The position numbers and the translations under genes are program-made. The notes below the pieces were generated by a model. It made no database searches and was not told the origin of the DNA. It saw only the letters and a list, made by a program, of their open reading frames with translations. From Gambelia wislizenii (Eukaryota; Chordata; Lepidosauria; Squamata; Crotaphytidae): DNA of 64,000 bases. The stretch lies in contig JAUMIR010000004.1 in the NCBI GenBank assembly GCA_030847615.1, positions 228,264,501-228,328,500 on the forward strand. The letters run 5' to 3'. Below are positions 11,256-22,720 of the stretch, one piece after another; position 1 is the stretch's first letter, and every line of letters begins with the position of its first letter.

Positions 11256-12530
11256 TGTTTGTGGGCATTTTATTCTTAAGTACAGCCCTACAAGCTTCAC
11301 AAATATGCAGATACTTGGAGTGAAGTGCTCATTTCCTTTCCACAAATCTCAGAGGAGGTCCAAGAAAACTACATGCACAGAAAGAAAAACAAATGAAGAT
11401 ATCTCTGACATCTTTTCATTTATTATCTATGTTTAAATGATTTTTGCATTCAGTGTGGTATTCTAAAAAGTGTAATTGCTACCTGCTTTGTGGATGTATC
11501 TCATAATCTTGGGTGAGAGCAAAGCTTAATTCTTTCCTTCCCTGTTGCAGTCCTGAAGAAAATCCTTCCCTTTGCACTCATATTTAGTTTTGGGGAGAAA
11601 TTATGTTATTTCATGAGAATGCTACATCAATTATACCTGTGTTTAGTCCATAACACGGGTTTTGCACTCTGCAAGGCTCTTAAAACCAGTGCTTGTTAGT
11701 TGTGTTAACTGAGAGACGCTTAGGATGGGTAGAGGAAGCTTGCAGGTTTAGAAAATGGGGACCAAAAGTGCTGAGGAAGCATGGCTGATGACCCTGAAGA
11801 ACAGAGTTGCCTGGATGACCCTTTTTGCTTCACCTAACATGGGCCAGGTGATTTTACATATTGACTTTACAGTATTTTGCTGCCCATATCCTGAATAGCA
11901 TTGTCAAGCTCCCTAACTTTTTAAATATCTCAGCAGCTGACAGCTGAAGCCCTGCCTCTGAAGTCAATGGATGCTTTGCAATGTAATTCAAAGAGAAAGA
12001 GGGTCTTGTTTATGACATTTGAGCAGTTTAATATGCATATGTTCTGTTGACTTTTAGAACATGTGAGGAGCACCCATAAAGGCATTGGGATGATCTGACT
12101 TGCATCAACCTCTCAAATAAAGGTTCTTACTGTAAACAATTTACTTCCACATAAGTTTTTAAAGACAATTTACTATAGCATCTACCAGATTTTGTAGTTC
12201 AGGATCTTTGTGCCACCAAGTGGTGGCACAGTATAAATCCAGACAGAGGTTTCTCCTCTCCTCCTTTCCTTCTATTTTACTGTGCCCAAAGCAGTAAGAA
12301 TTTGCAAGGATCTCTGAAAGGTGCCTGCATGTTCTATCAAACAATGTACTATTTTAAACTATTTTGTTCAGCTGGATTCCTATCTCCCATTTTCTTTAAA
12401 AGTAACAGTGTATGTACAGCCATAAATAATGTGTGATTATGTTTTTATTTTGAGGTAATTCTATGGGATTTTTTAAATCCCCCAAACTGGTAGTTAAATT
12501 GGCAGGTGTTACTGATTGATTTAAAACCTA
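11256..12530. other. Long unassigned stretch
   Basis: About 1.3 kb of unique-looking AT-rich DNA. No supported gene or repeat. Confidence 0.4.
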
Positions 12531-12532
12531 TA

Positions 12533-12712
12533 TATGTATGTGTATGTGTCTTCAAGTTGCCTGTTGACTAAGAGGTGGTTTTGCTAGTTCCTTCCTCTGA
12601 AATATAGCCTACCACACATGATATGCATTGGTGGTCTCCCATCCAAGTACTAACTAGAAATGATCCTGCTTAGCTCCCAAAATCAGACAAGATCTGGTGC
12701 CTTTTAGGTATT
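12533..12712 (-). mobile_element. 5S-rRNA-derived SINE (5S-Sauria SINE-like)
   Basis: The right end, read antisense, matches the 5S rRNA internal region: ggtctcccatccaagtact and tgcttagctcccaaaatcaga are the complement of the 5S stretch around boxes A to C. The left end contains gtgtcttcaagttgcct, the complement of the BovB-like tail seen in the Sauria SINEs here (gacttgaaggcacac). This head-plus-tail layout is that of SINE3-type elements described in lizards. It is not a functional 5S gene. Confidence 0.82.
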
Positions 12713-12964
12713 TAGGCAGCTAAAACATACCCCCACCCCCATTCCAGTTGAAGAAACATCCAGGGTAACAGTGATAAAGTAATATCAACTACACAACATT
12801 CAAGCAATAAAATTTAGATGGCAGAGGATTCAAACTACGGGATTGCAAAAACCTTGGATGGGGCACACATTTAAAACAAATAGTTTAACTTTGGAAATGT
12901 TTGGCTCATCTCTGAATGGGGGCAGAACCTAAGGTTATCATAATTCTCTGCCACATAACCGGGA
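12713..12964. other. Unassigned spacer
   Basis: No feature recognised. Confidence 0.35.
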
Positions 12965-13200
12965 CAGAGCACCTGTGGAGGGGGGAGGAGGAGGAGGAGA
13001 AGGGAGCCCTTTTCTCTCTCCCCAATCCTGCGAGGAGGGCACCCAAATCACCTGTGGGGGGGGGAGGAGAAGGGAGCCCTCTTCTCTTCCCCCCCATCCC
13101 CATGAGTTCACCCAGAGCACCTGTGGGGGAGAAAGGAGGAGGGAGCCCTCTTCTTTTCCCCCTCCCTGTGAGGAGGGCACCCAAAGACTCACCACAACTC
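12965..13200. repeat. GC-rich minisatellite, ~70-80 bp unit, three copies
   Basis: The phrase acctgtgg followed by a G/A-rich run, agggagccc and a C/T-rich run recurs at 12971, 13050 and 13119. The overlapping proline/glycine-rich frames on both strands come from this repeat and are not taken as genes. Confidence 0.75.
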
Positions 13201-13946
13201 CACGTGGGAAGCAAGCGAGTGGGCAGGGGCATATAGGCACGTGGGGAAGGAAGCGGGTGAGGGAGTGAGCCCCCCCAACTGCCACGCAGGGAGGACTACC
13301 CCCCTGCCCTCCCATCCTCACTATGCCAGCCCATCCATCTGGGCTGCTCGAAGAAGCAGATCCAGCAGCCCAGACGGACATAACAATTTTTAGTCCCTTT
13401 AATCCAGGATTTTCCTGGTTTTCCGGGACGTATAGCAAACCTAGCAGGACAAGGCTAAGACACTTTTACTGCCTGAAGATGGCACCTACTTTACTGCTTT
13501 CTATATACAAAAGCCAACTAGACGGGAGGTTGAAACTTACCCCTGGAGATTGGACAGCATTCTCTACTATACCTTCAAGGCAGCTGGCTAGCTTAGGAGG
13601 TTAAGGGCTCTCTTCTTTTCTCTAGCATTTTGCCACTGCTTCTGAGGATCTGTAGACTCATTGAGGCAATCACCTTGCTCTGCCTAATGACAAGCAAATT
13701 TTTGTCCAAAGTGATCTGAGATGAAATTGGCTAATCCTGAAGCTTTTGGAACCACCCCAGAGATTCTGAGAAGTGCTCTTATTTTTACTTTTTCTGGCCA
13801 ATACCTTTTTTTTAAAAAAAAAGTTAGCAAACCTTACATGCCTACTTTCTAATTGCTTAGTTGGAGACTTCTTGTTTGGTTTTCCGCACCCACTCTAACC
13901 TGCAGCCATTTCTTCTTCCTGCTCTCTCCTTCATTACATAACCATG
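13201..13946. other. Unassigned stretch
   Basis: About 750 bp; GC-rich at the left, ordinary later. No supported feature. Confidence 0.35.
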
Positions 13947-13948
13947 TA

Positions 13949-14156
13949 CAGCGGGCCCTTGGTTTGGTTCTAGGACCTCTGTGGATACCAAAATATGTGG
14001 GTGCTCAAGTCCCGTTATATACAATGGCAAAGTAAAATGGTGTCCCTTATATAAAATGGAAAAATCAAGGTTTGCTTCTTGGAATTTTTTTTTTAATGTT
14101 AGCCATGGAGGGTGGGATACATGGATGCCAAATCCATGGATACAGAGGGACAACTG
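13949..14156 (-). mobile_element. Tigger/pogo-like MITE, family A, copy 2
   Basis: TA-flanked (13947-13948 and 14157-14158). It reads in the opposite orientation to the copy at 1249: tggtttggttctagg at the left and gggacaactg at the right end. About 208 bp, with a small internal deletion relative to other copies. Confidence 0.75.
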
Positions 14157-14158
14157 TA

Positions 14159-15153
14159 TTTGCTTTACAAAGATGACAGCTTATTTCTCTTCTCTGATAG
14201 ATGTCAGATGGGGTGGGTTGGAGGAGCTGGGACTGGTTGTTGTTCAGCTTCTGCTTTGCTTCAGTACTATCCAGTACTGTCTTTCACATTTCCCAGCATT
14301 TTAAAGCCTCCCACAAGCTTCTCCAAGCTCTCTATAAGCACAAAACTATAGCAGAAAGGAAGGGAAAGGTAGACCAGAGGGTATAACTATGTGGCTGACA
14401 TCAATAGGGTCTGACTAGGGAATGCCTTTCTCAGTGCTGTTCTTTTTTCTGCCTGTTTAGTGGATGAGTGACACAACCTCCCCAATCAGGTGTGTTGTGG
14501 AATTCCATTGAGTTCCCATTATCTCATCCCCCAGTATTTTCTAACTGACTGCCCATTCAATTGGGGGCAAGGCACCATTGTCCTGCTAAAAGAAAGTACC
14601 AATGCCATCCACGTAGTTTTGCTGAAGTGCACAGGTTGGGAAGAACTGATCTTGCCAATACTGCTGCATTCTGTGCCATTGCACCAAAGGAAAGCTACAA
14701 TTCTCATGAGCTGGACATCTTGACTCAGTAAGAAAGAACAAGGTTTCCTTTTTTAACTGGTGGCTATATATGACCAGAGCATTTTACAAACAAGGTAGGC
14801 TTTTATACCAAACACTATTCTAACTCTGTCAGTATGCACGTAACACAATCACCAAACACAACAAATTGCCCACAAAAAGTACTGGGAGAAGGAAAGGTAT
14901 GTTCAGTTTGAAAGCTGTGGCTGGGAGATTCCCTTACTCAACCAGCTTTCTCAAACATTGACATCTTCTCTGGAGGTTCCCCACCCCCACCCATGAACAG
15001 TTTTTTGGTATGTGAGCAGCGGAAGAGGGAGAGGGTATTCGGTTACTCTTGTTTGCATCCAGAGAAGTCACTTCTGCAGACACAACAACCCTATTGGGTA
15101 CTGACCATTAACTTCTCCAAGGCCCCTTTTTAAGCTGCCAGTGTACAAACACC
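14159..15153. other. Long unassigned stretch
   Basis: About 1 kb without recognised gene or repeat. Confidence 0.4.
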
Positions 15154-15155
15154 CT

Positions 15156-15440
15156 GGGGCTTATCTCATGAGGGAAGGAAGCGGCAGTGCACCCCAATAA
15201 TAGTGCCACCCGCCTTGCCTTATTGCACAGTGTGGGTGTGTTTCAGTTGTTCGGTGATAAATGCAAGTAATTTTGCTCACTGGAAAAATCTGTTAGCAAA
15301 AAGATCCACCTTTATCACCGTCTCCCATGGGACCACAATGGAAGAATAGCTGAAACATGCTAACATTGTACAATAAGGCAAGGTGGGATGTGCTACTCTC
15401 GGCCTCAATTCCACTTCCCTTCCTTCGTGTGATAAGCCCC
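15156..15440. mobile_element. Foldback MITE family E, copy 1
   Basis: Inverted ends ggggcttatctcatgaggga / ccttcgtgtgataagcccc and inverted arms (caccttatcac-type centre). No clean TSD was found. Distantly like the 33454 element in layout (ggggctta/ggggcctta ends, tctcccatgg in the arm). Confidence 0.62.
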
Positions 15441-15802
15441 GCTGTGAACATCCTTCTGTAAATCTTCAGGTAAGCAAGAGAACTTCTGCCTCATATTTCA
15501 GGTGGACAGAAATTTCTATGAAAACTGCAGTGAAGGTAAGACATCCTAATAAATAAATAAATATACACTCCCACCAAAACAAAAACAAAAACAAAAACAA
15601 AACATTTAATGTGCATGGCACATAACCTCTACACTCAAATGTATGAAATTTAGTAGGTTCATCTCACCAGAAGTGGCAGAGAATATTATTCTGTGTTGTC
15701 TGCCCACCAAAAAGAAAAAAAAAAAAATGGACATTTTCAATGTCGGCATTATAGTCAACAAAGATGACCACCAGGTTCTCAGACAATGATAAAAGGCAAC
15801 AC
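15441..15802. other. Unassigned spacer with simple repeats
   Basis: It contains an (AAAAC)n tract at 15575-15603 and a poly-A tract near 15711-15727. Otherwise nothing recognised. Confidence 0.45.
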
Positions 15803-15805
15803 TTT

Positions 15806-16134
15806 GGACTTTTTCAGACGTCTCAAATACAACGCAAGCAGCTTCGTCACGTTGCGAGGCTGCTGCGCTGCAGGGCGTCCCTTTTGGATGATGCTCTCCC
15901 CTGCCGGTACTGTTGCAGTACCACGGGGACATTTGAGCATTATATTTCACCGGTTTTTACTCACAAAAGTTGATCTTGATTAAAAACTGGTGAAATATAA
16001 CACTCAAATGTCCCCACGGTACCGCAACAGTACCGGCAGGGGAGAGCGTCATCTGAAAGGGACGCCCTGCAGCGCAGCAGCCTTGCAACGCGACAAGGCT
16101 GCTTGCGTTGTATTTGAGACGTCCAAAAAAGTCC
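15806..16134. mobile_element. GC-rich long-palindrome MITE (329 bp)
   Basis: Two arms of about 150 bp are near-perfect inverted copies around a centre at ~15970 (tcaccggttttt / aaaaactggtga). The ends are ggactttttcagacg / gtccaaaaaagtcc, and TTT flanks both sides (15803-15805 and 16135-16137). The arms are CpG-rich (gctgcgctgcagg). Mirrored frames on both strands are a by-product of the palindrome. Confidence 0.78.
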
Positions 16135-16137
16135 TTT

Positions 16138-16455
16138 GCCTCATTTCTGAGGTGAAGTATGAAGTCAATCCAAGCCAAGCAGCTTAGTATTCGAACCAAC
16201 AAGGCAGATTCTAAGCCCCCCTCTATGTGTGTGGTTCACATCTCCAATTAAAACCATTTTAAGCAGTAATGCAGAAAACAATTAATATTCTCAAGATTAA
16301 CAACAGCTCAGTAACATGCTCTAGAAAACGTATTTCATTAGAACTACAAACCCACAATTCCATAGGGATTGCTTGAGTAAGGCTTCTGAGTGTTGACATG
16401 GTGGAAGGCCAAACAAATCCCAAAATCTTTCCCTGGTGCTGGGAAAACATTTTGG
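16138..16455. other. Unassigned spacer
   Basis: No feature recognised. Confidence 0.35.
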
Positions 16456-16459
16456 TACC

Positions 16460-17215
16460 AGGGGAACCACTCTGGGGGCTTGTCAGCAAGGTGAAAATAC
16501 TCCTCATAGAATTCAAGAATACCTTTTGTCCCAATGGGATCCCATATCATTTCGCCACAGTAGGAAGGAGGGGGAGCAAAAACCTCCGAATACTATTTGC
16601 GGCTTTCCCCAAACTTAAAAAGAACCCTGCAGAAAATGCATATTCCTGCCCATTTGAACAACAATTTGATTTGTTGCATAGTCTGGAGAGGGAGGAGCTA
16701 AACACCTGATTGGTCAGATGTGTGCAGGGGCGGGCTTCCAGTCAAGCACCCAGAAGCTCTACCAATTGTGCGAATGAAGGCAGGGCCTGGAGATGACGTG
16801 CAGGAGGTCATGAGAGAAGGAGCAGCCCAGCCCCAGAGCGGCAAAAATCCGTCTTCCACTTCCTTCTCCCAGTAACTGGGCAGGCAGATCCTCCTGTCCC
16901 TTTAAATTGGAGCTGGAATCAGAGGCCGCCGGGATGGGTGAAGGGCTGGTGGCTCTCTCCTCCTCTTCCTCATCATGGCCACCCTCCATATTGTCTCCAG
17001 GTGCTGTTGGGTACTTGCCTTCCAGTGAGTCTCTCCCCCAATCACCCTGATGGCCCCCCACTGTGCAAAAAATGACACAAGCCACCATCTTGATTCGCAG
17101 CCATGTGAAGAGGTTGAAACGTGGACACAAATCAATCCTGCTGCTAATTGGGAAGAATGAGCAGGCAAGTGGATTAATTCTTCTCGTATAGATGACCCCT
17201 GGGAAGAGCATTCCC
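16460..17215 (+). mobile_element. Unnamed DNA-transposon-like repeat G, copy 1
   Basis: It shares an ordered set of landmarks with 58377 and, inverted, 20985-21352: ggtgaaaatactcc, agaattc, atgggatccca, a ggaggggcaaaa-like run, and ctgattggt followed by gggcggg. The left end is near gggggcttgtc; the right end is not defined and is set where similarity fades. No coding region. Confidence 0.5.
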
Positions 17216-17477
17216 CACTTGATGTGCCACCACTGAGAAGAGTTTCCCCCCAGTCATAACTAAGGGAGAGGTGGGTACAGCAGTTAGAAATCCTGATTGA
17301 GCAAAGGTACCAATGGCTTGGAGAAACAAACTAAAAGCTTTATTCTAGGAACTAAGAATATTAAGGAGATTATTAGACAGGCATCTAAAAACCTCCTTTT
17401 GGCACTATATTTTACAGCTTAAGTATCCTGGCATAATAACACTTCTTTTCGTATGCTTCTGTAAACATGAGACTTTA

Positions 17478-17808
17478 GGACATTTTTAGATGCCTCTTAC
17501 CACGCAAGCAGCCTCTGGAGCAGTAACGAAGCTGCAGCGCGGCAAGGGGTCCCTTTTGGATGATGGTGTCCCTCTCTCGGCGTCGTCCGTGACTGTTCTG
17601 GCTAGCATTGAAGGCGGCCGCACTATTTTTCACTCACTGAAGTTGTCCATGAGTAAAAAATAGCGTGGCCACCTTCAATGCTAGCTGGAACAGTCACGGA
17701 CGCCGCCGAGAGTGAAACGTCGTCGTCCAAAATGTACCCCTTGCCGCGCAGCAGCCTTGTTACTGCTCTGGAGGCTGCATGCGTGGTAAGAGGCATCTGA
17801 AAATGTCC
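17478..17808. mobile_element. GC-rich long-palindrome MITE nested in family A
   Basis: Ends ggacatttttagatg / catctgaaaatgtcc; arms mirror around ~17645 (actatttttcac / gtaaaaaatagc). Left flank TTA and right flank ATA agree at two of three bases. CpG-rich arms. Confidence 0.75.
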
Positions 17809-18200
17809 ATAGACACCCCTGATTTCTGGCAATATGACCACTCATGCTGCTTCTGCATTTTTGCGCTTAAAAGTCCCAAAACCCCTAAATTACCAAACAA
17901 AACAAACACACAAGCACTGAAACCCACTTGGAAACTTGCAAGTAAGATGGGGAAGTTCATAAAAAGAGGGTCATACCTACTTTTCCCATTCTCACCCAGA
18001 GGTATTCTGGTGGGGACCACCCATTGACGCTGGAATCACACCAGCAGAACGGGCATGGTTTCTCACACAAGCGACGCCACAAAAACATTGCCACAGGAGA
18101 TCACTTGGTAGCTTCTGCCCACTAATAAAAAAGAATGCCCTCTTGACAGCAGCAGGATGCTTGCAGAACACTGGGGCACAATGTCGTGTGATAGGGAAGC

Positions 18201-18600
18201 TGTGATGCACCAGGTAATACACACGCTGAATCAACACACATGTAGCAGCAACATGGTTTATTGATCAGGGATATGCATACGGTAGCACTTCCAAAGTCAG
18301 TTCTGACCAGTGAAGCAGCATACAGAAGATAAAAGCCAACAGTTTAGGTTTCGATATTCCCCAGGCCTGGGAAGCATCAGGGGGAGGAAAAGGGAGGGGG
18401 CCCACCATCCCAGGTGGGTGACCTTGGCGTTCAGCAGAAGAAGCCTGTTCCAGCCATTAAGGCGGGCTGGCCAGGCTCCAGCGCTGAGAGGCCCAAGTGA
18501 GAGGAAAGGAGATTCTCCCATGCTGCAGAGAACCAAACTCATGTCAAAGGCTTACTCTGGATTCTGACTGCAAGGCCAGAATCCAGGGGAGGACCTGACC
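18201..18600 (-). mobile_element. Solo LTR, 400 bp
   Basis: The insert is flanked by perfect 5-bp repeats GAAGC (18196-18200 and 18601-18605). On the minus strand it ends with CA (tgtgatgc on the plus strand) and has AATAAA near 18258, followed by a short U5-like tail. The minus-strand start is GG rather than TG, perhaps a mutation. No internal retroelement region is present. Gypsy or ERV class is unresolved. Confidence 0.65.
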
Positions 18601-18767
18601 GAAGCCCTTTTGCAGTCTCATTTCGATGTTATAATGCTGTATTTGCCACGTCTGATAATCTCCTAAAATAGGAAAGTTACTCAGGGTTCTGATCTAATCT
18701 AACTTCATTCCAGGGAAGTGCTGAGAGAGAATTGGCAGGAAGAGAAGAGGCAGAGAAACATCCCTAA

Positions 18768-18989
18768 GTGTGCATTTACACTGTAGAAATAATGCAGTTT
18801 GACACAACTTTAAGTGCTACAGCTACAGCCTATGGAATTATGGGATTTGTAGTTTTACAAAGTCTTTAGCCTTCTCTGCTGAAGAGTGCTGGTGCCCCAC
18901 AAAACTACAAAGCCCAGGGTTCTGTAGGATGGAGCCATGGCAGTTAAAGTGGTGTCAAACTTCATGATTTCTACAGTGTAGGTGCACCC
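18768..18989. mobile_element. Foldback MITE family F, copy 2
   Basis: Inverted arms: cacactttaagtgct-type left arm and cagttaaagtggtgtc right arm. The pair gggatttgtagttt / aactacaaagccc is near the centre. Left flank TAA, right flank CAA. 222 bp. Confidence 0.75.
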
Positions 18990-18992
18990 CAA

Positions 18993-20617
18993 GAGTATCA
19001 GTTTGTATCACAGAGAAGGAGGAGACTTTGGGTCATTCAAAATAACCCTATTACTACTGCCATCTTTGAGGCATTCTTGACTCTTCAGTGCTAAGTGTTG
19101 TTGCACTTCTAACAATAACCAGCCTAACGTCAGAAGAGAGAAGTTCTCAGAAGAAAGTCTCAATGATAAATGAGACAATTTGGTGGGCCTATGTGGGCCT
19201 ATGTGTAAGAGAAAGTCGTTCATCTGATATGCAGGTTCCAGCTGTTTAGACCTTTAAAGTTAAGATCTCTGTGATGTGGAAGCTGCTTTTGCTAGTGGCT
19301 TGAAAATTTAAGGTTAAAAGTCATGCCCAACCTTACATGACACCCAAAATGTTTCTAATGGCATCTTGTGGAACATGCACATCTGTTTTCATTACTGTTT
19401 TTGTAACAACAATGGTCAGAAGCTAAACACCCCAAATTTCACTTGATACAGCCCACTGTTCTTAAGTGACACTGATTTTGTTGAGATGCGGATCTCAACA
19501 AATGCGTTCTGCTTATTTATTCCTTGGGGAAAGATTGCTCAGTGATGAGGGTCAGTGCTTTCATTTCACTTCCCTTCTCTATTTCCTGTTCTTTTCAATT
19601 CTTCAATTCTTGAGCTCAAGTGGATTTAGCAAGAGACATTGAAGCTAATCTCTCATTTTGCAATCTCTTTGCAAGGAGAGCTTTAAAACAAGGTTAAGGA
19701 ACAAATGTGTAATTGTGTGCCTTTTTTAATTCCTAAAGAGAAGGTTATTACTTACAAAATCAACATTTGTCCCTTTAGAGAACTGGGCACCAGAGACTAT
19801 TCTTTCACATATGCTAGACATGCATGTTTCATTGGGGAATTTATAAGACACTTCAATGAACTTGGGAGCCATGTATCAGAGATGTTCTTGGAGCAGATAA
19901 CCTCATAATACGGCAGTAAAGCAATACTGCGTGTCTCCAAAGGTGTATCCATCTTCTCTGTGATAGGTTTCCGGTAGCTTTTGGATGCAGAGAGTATGCA
20001 AAGCTGGAATATATTCTCAAAGTCAAAAAGTTCCTGTACATCTTCAGAACTATGCTCAGGAGTTTAAAGACAGAGTTAGCTACAGATCACAGTCCTCTAA
20101 AGGGTAATACTCTTCCCTTGCAGGTAACACCTTTTATATTATTATTGTTCAGGAAACTTTTGCGATGATAACTTTTGGTTAAATTTTGCTATCAATGGTC
20201 AGACTGTCCTTGTCTCCAGTGGGCACCACATCAAAATAATCCACAAATAGACAAGGCCATCCTTGCTTGATGACTTTCTACTTTCTCCTGGTCCTCTTTC
20301 CCCTTCTACCCTCCTTCCTGGTTCCAGCCTCTGCTGGTGACAGAAGCAGTGTGAAATGGCAAACTTCATCCCTTATGTTTGGACAATAATATCTAAATAT
20401 ATAAAGCTCAGCCTACTAGGAATCAGTTGCGGGGGAATTTGCAATTAAACTCGGATGTCTCCTTAAAAAGTTGACAGCTCTTTCATCATACTCAAGATGT
20501 TCCCTTTAAAGTATGGTAATGCTGACATTATTAAGCATGGATTCACAAGAGTGAGTTTTACTAGATCAGAAGTTCAAAAGCTTGGAAAGTTACTTCCACA
20601 AGTAATTAGCTGCAGTT
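18993..20617. other. Long unassigned stretch
   Basis: About 1.6 kb of unique-looking DNA. No gene or recognised repeat. Confidence 0.4.
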
Positions 20618-20620
20618 ATA

Positions 20621-20852
20621 GGAGATTATCAGACATGGTCAAAAAGCCCAAGAGGAGCATGCAAATGAATAAGGCATCACTTTCAATTGATGGGGAGGTC
20701 CCCTCAATGAAAAGGGTTGCCTTACTCACGACTGCAGCACAGACTGAGCATGTGAGGATGATGACGTTGTCTGAAACTGGGACCCGTTCGCAGTACAGTA
20801 GTGTTGTCCTCGCGTGCTCCTCTTGGGTTTTTTGCTCTGTCTGATAATCTCC
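20621..20852. mobile_element. 3-bp-TSD foldback MITE family B, short (232 bp)
   Basis: Ends ggagattatcagac / gtctgataatctcc inside ATA (20618-20620 and 20853-20855). Arms include agcccaagaggagc and its mirror gctcctcttgggtt. Confidence 0.78.
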
Positions 20853-20984
20853 ATAGTTCCAAGGTTACTCACGTTTTTGAATCTGCCGCCACCAAACTTT
20901 TTTTTTTTAAAAAAACCCCTCTTTATATGGTGTGCAGAAGTGATATTCCACCTTTCCAAAAAAGAAAGAGAGAGAAAAAGATAG

Positions 20985-21352
20985 CACAAATCTCCATTTT
21001 ATCACCTTAGTGATCACTCGCTAAAGCAAAAATCCAACATGGCGGCAGTGGGCGCTTACCCTGTAAGCCAGCCCCGCCCCTTGTACTCATTCAACCAATC
21101 AGGTTTACACTGTGTCCTGCATGGGGAAGTGATTTATGTCGAATCACCTGTCTTAACAAGCAAAAATGTGCATAGTTTTTTTTACAAAAAGTCAAGAAAA
21201 GCTGCAAAGGCTGTTCTCACATACTTTTTGCTCTTTTGCCCCCACCCCTTCCTTCACAATATGATGAGACAATGCGGGATCCCATTAAGACAGCTCTTTT
21301 TCTGAGCAAATTCTGTGAGGGATATTTTCACCGTGTGGACAACCCCACTGTG
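20985..21352 (-). mobile_element. Unnamed repeat G, copy 2 (antisense)
   Basis: The complement of this stretch carries ggttgtcc, ggtgaaaatatcc, gaattt, aatgggatccc, a gggg-rich run, ctgattggttg and ggggcgggg, then a tgccgccatgttgga motif shared with 36965-37380. A (TG)n run at 21348-21379 abuts its end. Confidence 0.52.
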
Positions 21353-21379
21353 TGTGTGTGTGTGCGTGCATGTGTGCGT
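21348..21379. repeat. (TG)n microsatellite
   Basis: TG dinucleotides with a few CA/CG interruptions. Confidence 0.85.
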
Positions 21380-21478
21380 TGGAAAAAGAAAGAGATCATG
21401 AAAACAAAAGAGAAGAGAAGGGAAGAAAAGAGAAATTTGGTAAATTTCTTTGGACCCAAATATATCTCAGCAGAGAAA

Positions 21479-21693
21479 GCCAGCATGGTGTAGTGGTTTG
21501 AGTGCTATGACTCACGAGACCAGGATTCAGCCATTGAAACCCACTGAGTGACCTTGGGCAAGTCACATTCTCTCAGCCTCAGGGGCAGGCAAAAGCAAAG
21601 ACCCTCTGAACAAATCTTGCCAAGGAAATCCTGTGATAGGTTCACCTTAGGGTTGCCATAAGCCAGAACTGACTTGAAGGCACACGACAACAG
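21479..21693 (+). mobile_element. Sauria-type tRNA-derived SINE, copy 1
   Basis: The head has a tRNA A-box-like motif (tggtgtagtggttt) and a B-box region (aggattcagccatt). The body has gtgaccttgggcaagtcac, and the tail is gacttgaaggcacacgacaa, like the BovB-type 3' end. This layout is that of Sauria SINEs, widespread in squamates. Confidence 0.9.
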
Positions 21694-22288
21694 TATTTCA
21701 GCAGAACCCAATATGTTGACATATGTTTTGAACACAAACCTTAAGATTTGAAAAAGGAAAAGGAACAGTCACCCTTCATTCAATTTAATGAGATATTCAT
21801 CTGAGATAAATAATCCTTATGTGGGTGCTTATTTACACAGATGAATAGCTTTGAAACCTAAGAAAGTTGTACGTGTTGATGGCAAAAACCCAGGAATTCT
21901 AACTGGCACAAAGCCTGGTGACTTTGAGCCCAAGGACTTAACAGATGTAGCTACATTAATACACATCACAGTAATGAAGGTGACTTATTTAGAACAGAGA
22001 GCGCTCAGCCCAAAACAGCTATGCCTGATGAGCCTATACACTAATGATCAGTGAGTTATGGTGTTGATATTTGAGGAGTTGACTTTGGGAAATATCTATA
22101 CTTTCCTAACTCCTCTTATCACACAATGGAGGATGCAAAACTGGGTTTGCAGAGTTCTCATGCCTCCTGTGAAAAACTATCTAAAAATGGGAACACTACA
22201 TCCCTAGGTGAGGTCACATTTGTGAACCATTGGTCACCTTGCCAAGTACAACCTATACTGCCCTAGTTATGAACATCACTCCAGTTTT
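21694..22288. other. Unassigned stretch
   Basis: About 600 bp; nothing recognised. Confidence 0.35.
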
Positions 22289-22289
22289 G

Positions 22290-22720
22290 TTACACAGAGA
22301 TGCAGAACCAGTTCTACTGCTAGGCAAGAGTGAGGTGACTGCTTCAGACAGTAGGTGCTGGGGATAGTGGTGGCAGCCTCCCAGATATTCCCTCTGCACT
22401 CTTCAGCTGTTCCCCTGCATGATGAAGGATGGAGCTCATACAACCTATTTTTGGCCCCATAAGCTAGCCTGCTGCCTCAGGTGTAGTGGTGGACACCCTC
22501 CCATTACCAGTGCTGAAGTAAAGTTCAGCTTCCAGTCTAGTTTGCTTCTGCATTGGTGATATGATGGAAGGGACACTACCTTTTCCTTTACTCCAGGCAG
22601 CAGAATATGATTGGTCAGCCCTACAAAAATGATAGTCAGAGAACAGTACATAATGGAACTTGGGAAAATACTAGCTGGGAGAGTATAAGCAGGCAGCCAC
22701 ATCTGCCACATTTAAGCTAT
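22290..22720 (+). repeat. Unnamed interspersed repeat D, copy 1
   Basis: Its complement lies at 28000-28300. Shared landmarks in order are aggcaagagtg, cagacagtaggtgct, cctgcat, ctagcctgctgcctca, gtggtg and ctgcttctg. The class is unknown; no tail, TSD or coding signal is evident. Confidence 0.55.

Larger units (their letters stand above)
17365..18663. mobile_element. 3-bp-TSD MITE family A carrying two later insertions
   Basis: Left end ggagattattagacag and right end gtctgataatctcc are enclosed by TAA (17362-17364 and 18664-18666). Subtracting the palindrome (17478-17808) and the LTR with its 5-bp duplication leaves about 560 bp, matching the 570-610 bp family. Family landmarks remain between the insertions (cttaaaagtccc, ctcacccagaggtattctgg). 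Confidence 0.75.

Noticed and set aside
12533..12712. 5S rRNA gene
   Set aside because: Only the diverged internal part is present, fused to a BovB-like tail, so it is a SINE.
12906..13438. Overlapping Pro/Gly/Ser-rich frames on both strands
   Set aside because: Produced by the GC-rich minisatellite at 12965-13200.
16759..17211. 150-codon minus-strand frame
   Set aside because: It lies in repeat G, has no domain, and is not kept in other copies.
21479..21693. tRNA gene
   Set aside because: A/B-box-like motifs belong to a Sauria SINE head; no cloverleaf is preserved.
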